Assembly: GCF_017349075.1 (NCBI RefSeq)
Contig: NZ_JAFMOF010000003.1
Location: 1,116,001 to 1,180,000 of the forward strand
Source: Streptomyces triculaminicus
Lineage (GTDB): Bacteria; Actinomycetota; Actinomycetes; Streptomycetales; Streptomycetaceae
DNA: 64,000 nt
Reading direction: 5' to 3'
Position 1 is the stretch's first letter, and each line of letters opens with the position of its first letter. Shown here piece after piece: positions 51,935 to 60,503 of this stretch. The notes under the pieces were generated by a model, which saw only the letters and a program-made list of their open reading frames with translations, was not told the origin of the DNA and ran no database searches. A program made the position numbers and the translations under genes.

Positions 51935-53092
51935 GTGCCCCAGAGCAACTCCTCGGACGTCGCCGACGTCATCGTCGTCGGAGCGGGCGTGGTCGGCGCC
52001 GCCTGCGCCTACTACGCCGCACGCTCCGGCCTGTCCGTCACCGTGGTCGACCGCGGCCCCGTCGCCGGCGGGACCACGGGAGCGGGCGAGGGCAACCTCC
52101 TCGTCTCCGACAAGGGCCCCGGCCCCGAACTCGAACTGGCCCTGCTCTCCACCCGCCTGTGGCGGGAGATGGAGGACGGCGTCCCGGCGGCCAGCGAGTA
52201 CGAGCCCAAGGGCGGCCTGGTCGTCGCCTCGTCCGGCACGGCCATGGACGCCCTGCGGCACTTCGCCCGGGCCCAGGCCACGGCGGGCGTCACCGCCCAC
52301 GAGATCGAGGCGGACCGGCTGCGCGAGAAGGAACCGCACCTCGCGCCCGGTCTCGCCGGCGGCTTCCACTACCCCCAGGACGCCCAGGTCCAACCGGCCC
52401 TCGCCGCCGCCCGCCTGCTGCGCGCCTCGGGCGCCCGCGTCCGCACCGGCAGCGAGGTCACCGCCGTCCTCACCGGCCCGGGCGGCGAGGTGCGGGGCGT
52501 ACGGACGCCCAGCGGCGACCTGCACGCCCCCCACGTGGTGAACGCGGCCGGCACCTGGGGCGGCGAACTGGCCCGCCTCGCCGGCGGCGACCTGCCCGTC
52601 CTGCCCCGCCGCGGCTTCGTGCTCGTCACCGAACCGCTGCCGCGCGTGGTCCGGCACAAGGTCTACGCGGCCGACTACGTCGCCGACGTGGCCAGCGACT
52701 CCGCGGCCCTGCAGACCTCCGCCGTGGTCGAGGGCACCCCGGCCGGCCCGGTCCTCATCGGCGCCAGCCGCGAACGCGTCGGCTTCGACCGCACGCTGTC
52801 CGTCGAGGCGCTGCGCCGCCTCGCCCAGGGCGCCACCGCGCTCTTCCCCCTGCTGGCCGGGGTGCGGGCGACGCGCGCGTACGCGGGCTTCCGCCCGTAC
52901 CTGCCCGACCACCTGCCCGCGATCGGCGCCGACCCCCGCGTGCCCGGCCTGCTGCACGCCTGCGGGCACGAAGGCGCCGGCATCGGCCTCGCCCCGGCCA
53001 CCGGGCTCATCGTCGCCCGCCTGCTGACCGGCGCCGAACCGCCGCTCGACGTCAAGCCGTTCGACCCCGGCCGCTTCCCGGCCGCCGCCTGA
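51935..53092 (+). CDS. FAD oxidoreductase, D-hydroxyproline dehydrogenase catalytic subunit (DAO family)
   Basis: A 385-residue flavoprotein of the glycine oxidase/DadA family. The FAD-binding motif VIVVGAGVVGAACAYYAARSG starts at residue 9, and the C-terminal GCxxGI-like motif is ACGHEGAGIGLAPATG. It is encoded with a small (2Fe-2S) protein and a second FAD/NAD-binding subunit. The same three-part set forms D-hydroxyproline dehydrogenase in proteobacteria, converting cis-4-hydroxy-D-proline to pyrroline-4-hydroxy-2-carboxylate. The GTG start is leaderless. Sarcosine or D-amino acid oxidation is the alternative, but neighbours favour hydroxyproline. Confidence 0.85.
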   Translation: MPQSNSSDVADVIVVGAGVVGAACAYYAARSGLSVTVVDRGPVAGGTTGAGEGNLLVSDKGPGPELELALLSTRLWREMEDGVPAASEYEPKGGLVVASSGTAMDALRHFARAQATAGVTAHEIEADRLREKEPHLAPGLAGGFHYPQDAQVQPALAAARLLRASGARVRTGSEVTAVLTGPGGEVRGVRTPSGDLHAPHVVNAAGTWGGELARLAGGDLPVLPRRGFVLVTEPLPRVVRHKVYAADYVADVASDSAALQTSAVVEGTPAGPVLIGASRERVGFDRTLSVEALRRLAQGATALFPLLAGVRATRAYAGFRPYLPDHLPAIGADPRVPGLLHACGHEGAGIGLAPATGLIVARLLTGAEPPLDVKPFDPGRFPAAA

Positions 53093-53139
53093 CGGGGCCC
53101 GCCCGCCCCGTCCCCGACCCACCCGAGAGGAAGCCCGCA

Positions 53140-53451
53140 GTGGCCCGTACCCCCGCCGAGCTCGCCGGGGCGGAGCCGGACCCGCCGTTCGAGATCACCT
53201 TCGACGGCCGTACGGTCACCGCCCTGCCCGGCCAGTCCCTGGCCGCCGCCCTGTGGGGCGCGGGCATCCTCGCCTGGCGCACCACCCGCGCCGGCGGCCC
53301 CCGCGCGGCCTTCTGCGGCATCGGCCAGTGCTTCGACTGCCTCGCCACCGTCAACGGCACGCCCAACCGGCGGGCCTGCCTCGTGCCCGCCCGCCCCGGC
53401 GACGCCGTCACCACCCAGGAAGGACACGGCCATGGCCCGCTCGGCGTCTGA
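53140..53451 (+). CDS. (2Fe-2S) subunit of the D-hydroxyproline dehydrogenase
   Basis: A 103-residue ferredoxin-like protein with CGIGQCFDCLATVNG...RACLVP, the four-cysteine pattern of the small subunit in sarcosine-oxidase-like and D-hydroxyproline dehydrogenases. The GTG at 53140 follows AGAGGAAG. Its end overlaps the next gene by 20 bp. It should carry electrons between the two flavoprotein subunits. Confidence 0.88.
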   Translation: MARTPAELAGAEPDPPFEITFDGRTVTALPGQSLAAALWGAGILAWRTTRAGGPRAAFCGIGQCFDCLATVNGTPNRRACLVPARPGDAVTTQEGHGHGPLGV

Positions 53452-54973
53452 ACCCTACGACCTCGCCGTGCTGGGCGCGGGCCCCGCCGGGATCGCGGGC
53501 GCCGTCGCGGCATCCGAAGCGGGCCTGTCCGTCGCCCTGCTGGACGCCTCCGACCAGACCGGCGGCCAGTACTTCCGCCACCCCGCCCCCACCCTGCGCG
53601 CCCGCCGGCCGCACGCCCTCCACCACGACTGGCCCGCCTTCGCCCGCCTGCGCGGCCGCCTGGAGGCGAGCACCGCCGACCACCTCCGCGCCCACCACGT
53701 GTGGACGGTGACGCGCGAGAGCGCCGACGCCTGGACCGTGCACGCCCTCACCGGCGCCGACGGCGACGGCGAACACCCGGTCCGGATACGGGCCCGGGCC
53801 GTCCTGCTCGCCACGGGCGCCTCCGAGCGGCACCTGCCCTTCCCCGGCTGGACCCTGCCCGGCGTCGTGGCGGCCGGCGGCGCCCAGGCGATGCTCAAGT
53901 CCGGCCTCGTCCTGCCCGGCCGGCGGATCGTCGTCGCCGGCAGCGGACCCCTCCTGCTCGCCGTCGCCTCCTCGCTGGCCGCCGCCGGGGCCCACGTCCC
54001 CGCCGTCGTCGAGGCCTCCGGCTACCTCGGCTACGCCCGGCACCCGCGCGCCCTCGCCACCAACCCGCACAAGCTCCTCGAAGCCGCCGCCCACGGATCG
54101 GTGCTGCTGCGCCACCGCGTCCGGCCGCTCACCCGCAGCGCCGTCACCGAGGCCCACGGCACCGACCGCGTGGAGGCCGTCACCGTCACCCGCCTCGACC
54201 GCCACTGGCGGCCGGTGCCGGGAACGGGCCGCCGCATCGCCTGCGACGCGCTGGCCGTGGGACACGGCCTCGTCCCGCAGACCGAGCTCGCCACCGGCCT
54301 GGGCTGCGCCACGCGACGCACCCCCGACGGGACGACCGCCCTCGCCCTGGACGGACTCCAGCGCACCTCCGTGCCCGGCCTGTGGGCCGCGGGCGAGACC
54401 GGCGGCGTCGGCGGCTGGCTCCTGGCCCGCGTCGAGGGCGAACTCGCCGGCCTCGCGGTGGCCGCCCAGCTGCGCGGCCGGCCCGCCCCCGGCGGGCGCG
54501 TGGCGGAACTGCGCCGCCGCCGGGACCGCATGCGGGCCTTCGCCGACGCCATGGCCGCCGCCCACGCGCCCGGCCCCGGCTGGACCGGCTGGCTCACCGA
54601 CGACACCGAGGTCTGCCGCTGCGAGGAGGTGACCGCCGGCCACGTCCGCGAGGCGGTCTCCGGCCTCGGCGCCCGCGACGCGCGCACCGTCAAGCTCCTC
54701 ACCCGGGCCGGCATGGGCTGGTGCCAGGGCCGGATGTGCGGAGCGGCCGTGGCCTGCCTCGCGGCGGCCGGTACGGCGGAGGGGACCGTACCGCCGTCCG
54801 CCGAGCGCAGGCCGCTCGCCGTCCCCGTACCGCTCGGCGTCCTCGCCGCCCAACCCGAGGCCGCCCAACCCGAGGCCGCCCAACCCGAGGCCGTCCAACC
54901 CGAGGCCGCCGAACCCGAAGCCACCAGACCCGAGGGCGGCGCCGGACCCCACGGCCGCGCCGACCCCGCGTGA
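53432..54973 (+). CDS. FAD/NAD-binding alpha subunit of the D-hydroxyproline dehydrogenase
   Basis: A 513-residue pyridine nucleotide-disulfide oxidoreductase-like subunit. FAD motif LAVLGAGPAGIAGAVAASEAG near the N-terminus, a second Rossmann motif VVAGSGPLLLAVASSLAAAG, then a BFD-like cysteine domain CRCEEVTAGHVREA...MGWCQGRMC near residues 393-437. The last about 40 residues are a Pro-Glu-Ala-Gln repeat not expected in the family, encoded by six 15-bp tandem units. It overlaps the (2Fe-2S) gene by 20 bp. Confidence 0.87.
   Translation: MARSASEPYDLAVLGAGPAGIAGAVAASEAGLSVALLDASDQTGGQYFRHPAPTLRARRPHALHHDWPAFARLRGRLEASTADHLRAHHVWTVTRESADAWTVHALTGADGDGEHPVRIRARAVLLATGASERHLPFPGWTLPGVVAAGGAQAMLKSGLVLPGRRIVVAGSGPLLLAVASSLAAAGAHVPAVVEASGYLGYARHPRALATNPHKLLEAAAHGSVLLRHRVRPLTRSAVTEAHGTDRVEAVTVTRLDRHWRPVPGTGRRIACDALAVGHGLVPQTELATGLGCATRRTPDGTTALALDGLQRTSVPGLWAAGETGGVGGWLLARVEGELAGLAVAAQLRGRPAPGGRVAELRRRRDRMRAFADAMAAAHAPGPGWTGWLTDDTEVCRCEEVTAGHVREAVSGLGARDARTVKLLTRAGMGWCQGRMCGAAVACLAAAGTAEGTVPPSAERRPLAVPVPLGVLAAQPEAAQPEAAQPEAVQPEAAEPEATRPEGGAGPHGRADPA
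54845..54934 (+). repeat. 15-bp tandem repeat in the alpha subunit gene
   Basis: Six in-frame units of GCCGCCCAACCCGAG or variants encode AAQPE repeats. The first three are identical and the last three diverge. The array adds a disordered tail and is likely to vary in length between strains. Confidence 0.9.
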
Positions 54974-55022
54974 CACCCCCACCACTTCACTCCACTCCAC
55001 CCACCGAAGAAGGGCCACCGGC

Positions 55023-55934
55023 ATGACCACCACCACCTCCTGGCACGGCGACCGTCCCTGGCGGGGCATCATGGTCGCCACCGCGCTCCCGCTGCGCGAG
55101 GACCTCTCCGTCGACTACGACGCCTACGCCGAACACGTCCGCCACCTCCTGGACAACGGCTGCGACGGCGTCGTCCCCAACGGCTCGCTCGGCGAGTACC
55201 AGACCCTCACCGCCGACGAGCGCGCCCGCGTGGTGCGCACCGCCGTCGAGGCGGCGGGCGACGGCGCCCGCGTGATGCCCGGCGTCGCCGCCTACGGCAG
55301 CTCCGAGGCCCGCCGCTGGGCTGACCAGGCCGCCGAGGCCGGCTGCGGCTCCGTCCTGCTGCTGCCGCCGAACGCCTACCGCGCCGACGAGCGGGCCGTC
55401 CGCGAGCACTACGCCGCGGTGGCCGCCGCCGGGGTGCCGGTCGTGGCGTACAACAACCCCATCGACACCAAGACCGACCTGACCCCCGCCCTCCTGGCCC
55501 GGCTGCACGCCGACGGCGCGATCGTCGCGGTCAAGGAGTTCAGCGGCGATGTCCGGCGCGCCTACGAGATCGCCGAACTGGCCCCCGAGCTCGACCTGCT
55601 CGTCGGCGCCGACGACGTCCTGCTCGAACTCGCCCTCGCCGGGGCCGTCGGCTGGATAGCCGGCTACCCCAACGCCTTCCCCGCCACCTGCGCCGAGCTC
55701 TACCACGCGGCCGTCGCCGGCGACCTCGAGACGGCGCTGCCCCTCTACCGCTCGCTGCACCCGCTGCTGCGCTGGGACTCCAAGACCGAGTTCGTGCAGG
55801 CCATCAAGCTCTCCATGGACATCGCCGGCCGGCACGGAGGCCCCACCCGGCCCCCGCGCCTCCCGCTCGGCGGGGAGACCGAGGCCGCGGTGCGCGCCGC
55901 GACCGAGAAGGCCGTCGCCGACGGCCACCGCTGA
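55023..55934 (+). CDS. DapA-family pyrroline-4-hydroxy-2-carboxylate deaminase
   Basis: A 303-residue TIM-barrel of the dihydrodipicolinate synthase family. The Schiff-base lysine is Lys171 in IVAVKEFSG and the catalytic Tyr is Tyr143 in YNNPID; the GSLGEY motif (54-59) replaces GTTGE. In hydroxyproline operons this family deaminates and dehydrates pyrroline-4-hydroxy-2-carboxylate to 2-oxoglutarate semialdehyde, which fits the dehydrogenase upstream and ALDH downstream. Sequence alone cannot separate it from other DapA-like aldolases. Confidence 0.85.
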   Translation: MTTTTSWHGDRPWRGIMVATALPLREDLSVDYDAYAEHVRHLLDNGCDGVVPNGSLGEYQTLTADERARVVRTAVEAAGDGARVMPGVAAYGSSEARRWADQAAEAGCGSVLLLPPNAYRADERAVREHYAAVAAAGVPVVAYNNPIDTKTDLTPALLARLHADGAIVAVKEFSGDVRRAYEIAELAPELDLLVGADDVLLELALAGAVGWIAGYPNAFPATCAELYHAAVAGDLETALPLYRSLHPLLRWDSKTEFVQAIKLSMDIAGRHGGPTRPPRLPLGGETEAAVRAATEKAVADGHR

Positions 55935-55963
55935 CCTGCGGCCGACCGCGGAAAGGACCGCCT

Positions 55964-56968
55964 GTGCGCACCCGTCATGTCTTCCATGCCGTCGACTCGC
56001 ACACCGAGGGCATGCCCACGCGCGTCATCACCGGTGGCGTCGGAGTGATCCCCGGCGCCACCATGGCCGAGCGCCGGCTGCACTTCATCGAGCACATGGA
56101 CCACCTCCGTACGCTGCTGATGTACGAGCCGCGCGGCCACGCCTCCATGAGCGGCGCGATCCTGCAGCCCCCCACCCGCCCCGACGCCGACTACGGGGTC
56201 CTCTACATCGAGGTCTCCGGGCTGCTGCCGATGTGCGGGCACGGCACCATCGGCGTCGCCACCGTCCTCGTCGAGACGGGCATGGTGCCGGTCGCCGAGC
56301 CCGTCACGACCGTACGCCTGGACACCCCGGCCGGCCTCGTCGCCGTCGACGTACGGGTCGAGGACGGGGCGGCCAAGGCCGTCACCTTCACCAACGTCCC
56401 CGCCTTCTGCGTGGGCCTGGACCGCAAGATCGACGTGCCCGGCTACGGGACGGTCACCTACGACCTCGCCTTCGGCGGCAACTTCTACGCCTTCGTGGAA
56501 CTCGAGGAGCTGGGGCTGCCGTTCGAGCGGTCCCGCAAGGACGACCTGCTGGCCGCAGGGCTCGCGATCATGGACGCGATCAACGCCTCCCCGGACCGGC
56601 CCGTCCACCCCGAACGCCCCGAGATCGGCGGCCTCAAGCACGTCTACCTCGCCGCCCCCGGCTCCGACGCCCACCGCTCCCGGCACGCCATGGCCATCCA
56701 CCCGGGCTGGTTCGACCGGTCGCCGTGCGGCACCGGAACCTCCGCCCGCATGGCCCAGCTGCACGCCCGCGGCCTCCTGCCGCTCGACCGGGACTTCGTC
56801 AACGAGTCCTTCATCGGCACCGAGTTCACCGGCCGCCTGGTGGGGGAGACGCGGGTCGGCGGTCTCCCGGCGGTCGTCCCGGCCATCACCGGACGCGCCT
56901 GGATCACCGGCACCGCGCAGTACTTCCTCGACCCGGACGACCCCTTCCCTGGAGGTTTCCTGCTGTGA
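55964..56968 (+). CDS. 4-hydroxyproline 2-epimerase (proline racemase family)
   Basis: A 334-residue enzyme with both catalytic cysteines, Cys91 in MCGHGTIG and Cys255 in SPCGTGTS. Two Cys mark racemases/epimerases; the dehydratase subgroup has Thr in place of the first. It should interconvert trans-4-hydroxy-L-proline and cis-4-hydroxy-D-proline, the first catabolic step. The GTG at 55964 lies 29 bp after the deaminase stop; the stop overlaps the ALDH start. Confidence 0.92.
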   Translation: MRTRHVFHAVDSHTEGMPTRVITGGVGVIPGATMAERRLHFIEHMDHLRTLLMYEPRGHASMSGAILQPPTRPDADYGVLYIEVSGLLPMCGHGTIGVATVLVETGMVPVAEPVTTVRLDTPAGLVAVDVRVEDGAAKAVTFTNVPAFCVGLDRKIDVPGYGTVTYDLAFGGNFYAFVELEELGLPFERSRKDDLLAAGLAIMDAINASPDRPVHPERPEIGGLKHVYLAAPGSDAHRSRHAMAIHPGWFDRSPCGTGTSARMAQLHARGLLPLDRDFVNESFIGTEFTGRLVGETRVGGLPAVVPAITGRAWITGTAQYFLDPDDPFPGGFLL

Positions 56969-58335
56969 CCGCCGCCCCGACACCGATCGTCTCGCGCAAC
57001 CCGGCCGATCCGGCCGACGTCGTCGCCGAGGTCGTCGCCGCCGGCGCCCCGGCCGCGGCCGCGGCCGTCGAGCGGGCCCGCGCCGCGCAGGCGGGCTGGC
57101 TCGCCGGCGGCGCGGCCGCCCGGTCCGCCGCCCTCTCGGCGGTCGCCGGGGCCCTCGAGACCGCGACGGAGGAGCTCGCTCACCTCGCCGTGCGCGAGGT
57201 GGGCAAGCCCCTGACCGAGGCCCGGGCCGAGATGGCCCGTACCGTCGCCATCTGGCGCTACTACGCCCAGGCCCCCTACGAAGCCTCCGGCGCCGTCCAC
57301 GAACCGGCCACCGGACCCGGGCTGCTGCTCACCCGCCGCCGCCCGCACGGCGTCGCGGGCCTGATCACCCCGTGGAACTTCCCCTTCGCCATCCCGTCCT
57401 GGAAGGCCGCCCCGGCGCTGGCGGCCGGCAACACGGTCGTCCTCAAGCCCGCGCCCGAGGCCACCGCGTGCGCCCTGCGGCTGGCCGGGATCGTGCGGGA
57501 GGCGGTGCCCGAGGGGGTGTTCACCGTCGTCGCCGGCGGCGCCGCCGAGGGCGGTGCCGTGGTGGGCTCGGCCGACGTCGTCTCCTTCACCGGCTCCACC
57601 GGCGTCGGCACCGCGGTCGTCCGCGCCGCCACCGCCCGGGGCGTGCCGGTGCAGGCCGAGATGGGCGGGCTCAACGCGGCGATCGTCCTGCCCGACGCCG
57701 ACATCGGCCGGGCCGCCGCCCACATCGCCGCCGCGATCGCCGGGTACGCCGGCCAGAAGTGCACCGCCACCAGCAGGGTGATCGCCGTCGGCGCCGCCCT
57801 CGACCCGCTGCGCGAGGCCCTCGCCGACGCCCTGCGCGCGGTGCCGGTGGGCGACCCGGCCGACCCCGCCACGGTGTGCGGACCGCTGGTCTCGGCCCCG
57901 GCGCGCGACCGGCTGGCGCCGGCCCGGGAGGGCCTGTCCGTGGTCGCCGCGGGAGCCGCCCCCGACGGCCCCGGCTGGTACGCGCCCCCGGTGCTGGTGG
58001 AGAAGGTGCCGGCGGGGCACGCCCTGCTGCGCGAGGAGGTGTTCGGGCCGCTGGCGGCCCTGCTGCCGGCCGACGACCTGCCCCATGCCGTGCGCCTGGC
58101 CAACGAGGTCCCGTACGGGCTGGTCACCTCGGTGCACACCGCCGACCTCGGCGCGGCGCTGCACGGTCTCGACCACCTCGACACCGGCATGATCCGCGTC
58201 AACGCCCCGTCCACGGGCGTCGACTTCCACCTGCCCTTCGGCGGCGCCAAGGCCTCCGCCCACGGGCCGCGCGAACAGGGCCGGGCGGCACTGGAGTTCT
58301 ACACTTCCAGCCGTACCTACACGCTGATGCCCTGA
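56965..58335 (+). CDS. Aldehyde dehydrogenase (2-oxoglutarate semialdehyde dehydrogenase)
   Basis: A 456-residue ALDH with the nucleotide-binding TPWNFPFAIPSWK, FTGSTGVG, general base Glu in AEMGGLN and the catalytic Cys in GQKCTATS. As the last enzyme gene of the hydroxyproline operon it should oxidise 2-oxoglutarate semialdehyde to 2-oxoglutarate. The GTG at 56965-56967 overlaps the epimerase stop (GTGA) and follows GGAGG. Confidence 0.9.
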   Translation: MTAAPTPIVSRNPADPADVVAEVVAAGAPAAAAAVERARAAQAGWLAGGAAARSAALSAVAGALETATEELAHLAVREVGKPLTEARAEMARTVAIWRYYAQAPYEASGAVHEPATGPGLLLTRRRPHGVAGLITPWNFPFAIPSWKAAPALAAGNTVVLKPAPEATACALRLAGIVREAVPEGVFTVVAGGAAEGGAVVGSADVVSFTGSTGVGTAVVRAATARGVPVQAEMGGLNAAIVLPDADIGRAAAHIAAAIAGYAGQKCTATSRVIAVGAALDPLREALADALRAVPVGDPADPATVCGPLVSAPARDRLAPAREGLSVVAAGAAPDGPGWYAPPVLVEKVPAGHALLREEVFGPLAALLPADDLPHAVRLANEVPYGLVTSVHTADLGAALHGLDHLDTGMIRVNAPSTGVDFHLPFGGAKASAHGPREQGRAALEFYTSSRTYTLMP

Positions 58336-58338
58336 ATC

Positions 58339-58353
58339 ACAATGTGACATTGT
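58339..58353. promoter_or_regulatory. Operator before the GntR gene
   Basis: ACAATGTGACATTGT is a perfect 7+1+7 palindrome, 40 bp before the GntR ATG. Its centre AATGTGACATT is the symmetrical version of the sites before collagenase, dppA and the hydroxyproline operon, and fits FadR-type TGTNNNACA binding. It suggests autoregulation. Confidence 0.75.
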
Positions 58354-58393
58354 ACGCTGGTGGTCCAGTCCAGCGGGGCACGAAAGGGACACC

Positions 58394-59131
58394 ATGGGGC
58401 ACCTCAAGCAGCGCAACCTCGTCACCGCCAGTGAGCGACTGCGCGATCAGGTGGCCCATGCCCTGCGGGCCGCGCTCATCTCCGGCGAACTGAGCCCCGG
58501 CGAGGTCTACTCGGCGCCGGGGCTCGCCGAGGACTTCGGCATCTCCGCGACCCCCGTGCGCGAGGCGATGCTCGACCTGGCCCGCGAGGGCCTGGTCGAG
58601 CCCGTCCGCAACAAGGGCTTCAGGGTGACCGAGGTCAACGAACGCGACCTCGACCAGTACACCGAGATCCGCACCCTGATCGAGGTCCCCATGACGGGCC
58701 GGATCACCCGCACCGCCACCCGCGAGGAGCTCGAGGCCCTCCGCCCGGTCGCCGAGGAGATCGTGCGCGCCGCCCGCGACCACGACCTCATCGGCTACCT
58801 CGAGGCCGACCGGCAGTTCCACCTCACGCTGCTGGCCCTCTCAGGCAACGAGCGCCTCGTCGAGACCGTCAGCGACCTGCGCAAGCGCTCCCGCCTCTAC
58901 GGCCTCACCACCCTGGACGAGCGCGGCGAGCTGATCCACTCGGCCGAGGAGCACCTCGAGCTGCTGGACCTCATGCTGGCCGGCGACGTCAAGGGCGCCG
59001 AGAAGTGCATGACCCGCCACCTGGGCCATGTGCGCTCCCTGTGGGCGAAGAACGAGCAGGCGGAGAAGGCCGGCAGGGGCGGGCGCCGTCCGGCCGCCGG
59101 CGCGCGCGCCGGGGCCGGCCGCGGCGCCTGA
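58394..59131 (+). CDS. GntR/FadR-family regulator of the collagen-hydroxyproline genes
   Basis: A 245-residue regulator: winged helix (about 10-75, with ISGELSPGEVYS and ISATPVREAMLDLAREGLVEP) and an FCD domain whose metal/ligand residues include DRQFHLTLLALSGN and SAEEHLELLDLMLAGD, ending in an Ala/Gly/Arg tail. It closes the hydroxyproline operon and has its own palindrome. I infer that it binds all four AATGTGA[A/C]AT sites and that a hydroxyproline pathway compound is the ligand. Confidence 0.87.
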   Translation: MGHLKQRNLVTASERLRDQVAHALRAALISGELSPGEVYSAPGLAEDFGISATPVREAMLDLAREGLVEPVRNKGFRVTEVNERDLDQYTEIRTLIEVPMTGRITRTATREELEALRPVAEEIVRAARDHDLIGYLEADRQFHLTLLALSGNERLVETVSDLRKRSRLYGLTTLDERGELIHSAEEHLELLDLMLAGDVKGAEKCMTRHLGHVRSLWAKNEQAEKAGRGGRRPAAGARAGAGRGA

Positions 59132-59152
59132 CGGGCCGCGGCCGCCGGCGCC

Positions 59153-59395
59153 GCTCAGGCGGTGTTGCCCTCGACCGGCTGGGGGCGCTGCTCCGCCACC
59201 GTCACCACCGCCGTCGGCGGCGGCTTCTCGTCCCCCTCGGGGATGTGGCGCATTGCGCGTCACCCACCAGGCGGCCGCGAGCCCCACGGCGACCAGGAAC
59301 GACCACGGAAGCCAGGCCATGTCCTGGGCCCGGCCGAGGTCGGCCAGATAGCCGACGAGGAAGTTGCCGCCCCGGGCGGTGCTCTGCGATGGCCG
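59153..59395 (-). pseudogene. C-terminal fragment of a membrane transporter
   Basis: Residual coding for GGNFLVGYLADLGRAQDMAW, a membrane helix (LPWSFLVAVGLAAAWWVTR) and, after a one-base frame change near 59258, RHIPEGDEKPPPT to a TGA at 59153-59155. This looks like the last membrane segment and tail of an MFS-type transporter. The first about 350 residues are missing, replaced by the start of an aminotransferase gene. Confidence 0.55.
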
Positions 59396-59678
59396 CCCGC
59401 GCGGCCCACACGTGCCGCTCGTCCAGGGGGTGGCCCGTGCTGCGGGTGAGGTAGCCGGCGAGCGCCGCGCGCAGCGCGTTCGCGTCGCGGTCCGGGTAGC
59501 GGTTGAGGTCGCCCACCGCCTCCCCGGCCCGCTCGGCGATCCGGTCGGCCAGCCACGCGGGCGGGGCGTAGGGGTTCTCGTTGACGTTCAGACGCACCGG
59601 GACGTCCAGCTCGGGCGCCCCGTAGGGGGACCTGCCGCGCAGTTCGTCGCGGACGGGAAGGTCGTCCATGCGGGTCAT
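59396..59678 (-). pseudogene. N-terminal fragment of a HisC-type aminotransferase
   Basis: The first about 95 codons of a class I/II PLP aminotransferase (DDLPVRDELRGRSPYGAPEL, LNVNENPY, LNRYPDRDAN, HVWAA) similar to histidinol-phosphate aminotransferase. After HVWAA, where NGSNE should follow, the sequence switches to transporter coding. The PLP lysine is lost, so it cannot work. The ATG overlaps the stop of the upstream hydrolase gene (ATGA). Confidence 0.8.
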
Positions 59679-60493
59679 GCCTGCCGCACCTCACGATCGA
59701 GGAAGTCGAGGACGAGGGATCCGGCGGTCTCGCGGAACTCCTCGAAGTAGGCGTGCCGGGCCCCGGGGATGATCTCCATCCGCGCGTGCGGGATGCGGCC
59801 GGCGAGCAGGGGCGCGTTGGCGGCGGGGTTGAGGAGGTCGTCGCCGCCGTGCAGCACCAGCGTGGGCGCCGTGATGCCGGGCAGCGCGTCCCACGCGTCG
59901 TGGCCGTCGCTCGCGGCCAGGTGCTGCCGCCGGGCGTGCGGGGACATGGAGGGATCCCCCAGCACCCGGTACGGGCCGGGGTGCGAGGCGAGCCAGCCGG
60001 GCGTGTACATGAGCTCCAGCAGCGCCTGCCGCGACGCCCGCGGGTCCGGGCCGGCCAGCGACCGGCGGACCTCCCGGTCGCGTTCGACGCCGTGCCGCCC
60101 TCCGGGCGAGGTGCAGCCGAGCACCAGCGACCGCACGCGCCCGGGGTGGTCGACGGCCAGGCGCTGGGCCACGCGCCCGCCCATGGAGGTGCCGTAGACG
60201 TCCGCGCGGTCGATGCCGAGTTCGTCGAGCACGGCGACGACGTCCCGGGCGAACAGCGCGGTGCTGTACGGCGTGGACGGGGCGTCGCTCGCGCCGGTGC
60301 CGCGGTAGTCGATCGTCAGGGTGCTGCGGGCGACGTGGAAGTCGTCGCGGACGCCGTCCCACCAGTGGTGGTTGTTCGCCTGGCCGGCGAGGAGGACGAG
60401 CGGGGCTCCGTCACCGCGGAGCTGGTAGGCGATGGCGACCCCGTCGGGGGTCTTGGCGTGGGGCACGGCGAACGTCCTTCCAGGGCCTGGCAC
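59675..60493 (-). CDS. Alpha/beta hydrolase
   Basis: A 272-residue hydrolase with oxyanion-hole region LLAGQANNHHWW, nucleophile elbow GTSMGG (Ser147), acid in HGGDDLLNP and catalytic His in GARHAYF. It appears complete. It lies between two truncated genes in a decayed operon, so its original pathway is lost. A GC-rich hairpin (60504-60533) sits just upstream. Confidence 0.85.
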   Translation of the reverse strand: MPGPGRTFAVPHAKTPDGVAIAYQLRGDGAPLVLLAGQANNHHWWDGVRDDFHVARSTLTIDYRGTGASDAPSTPYSTALFARDVVAVLDELGIDRADVYGTSMGGRVAQRLAVDHPGRVRSLVLGCTSPGGRHGVERDREVRRSLAGPDPRASRQALLELMYTPGWLASHPGPYRVLGDPSMSPHARRQHLAASDGHDAWDALPGITAPTLVLHGGDDLLNPAANAPLLAGRIPHARMEIIPGARHAYFEEFRETAGSLVLDFLDREVRQA

Positions 60494-60503
60494 GACGAGA
60501 GCC

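Noticed and set aside
59202..59678. A functional short aminotransferase of 158 residues
   Set aside because: After HVWAA the frame is Arg/Pro-rich nonsense and the PLP-binding lysine is absent; it is a deletion remnant.
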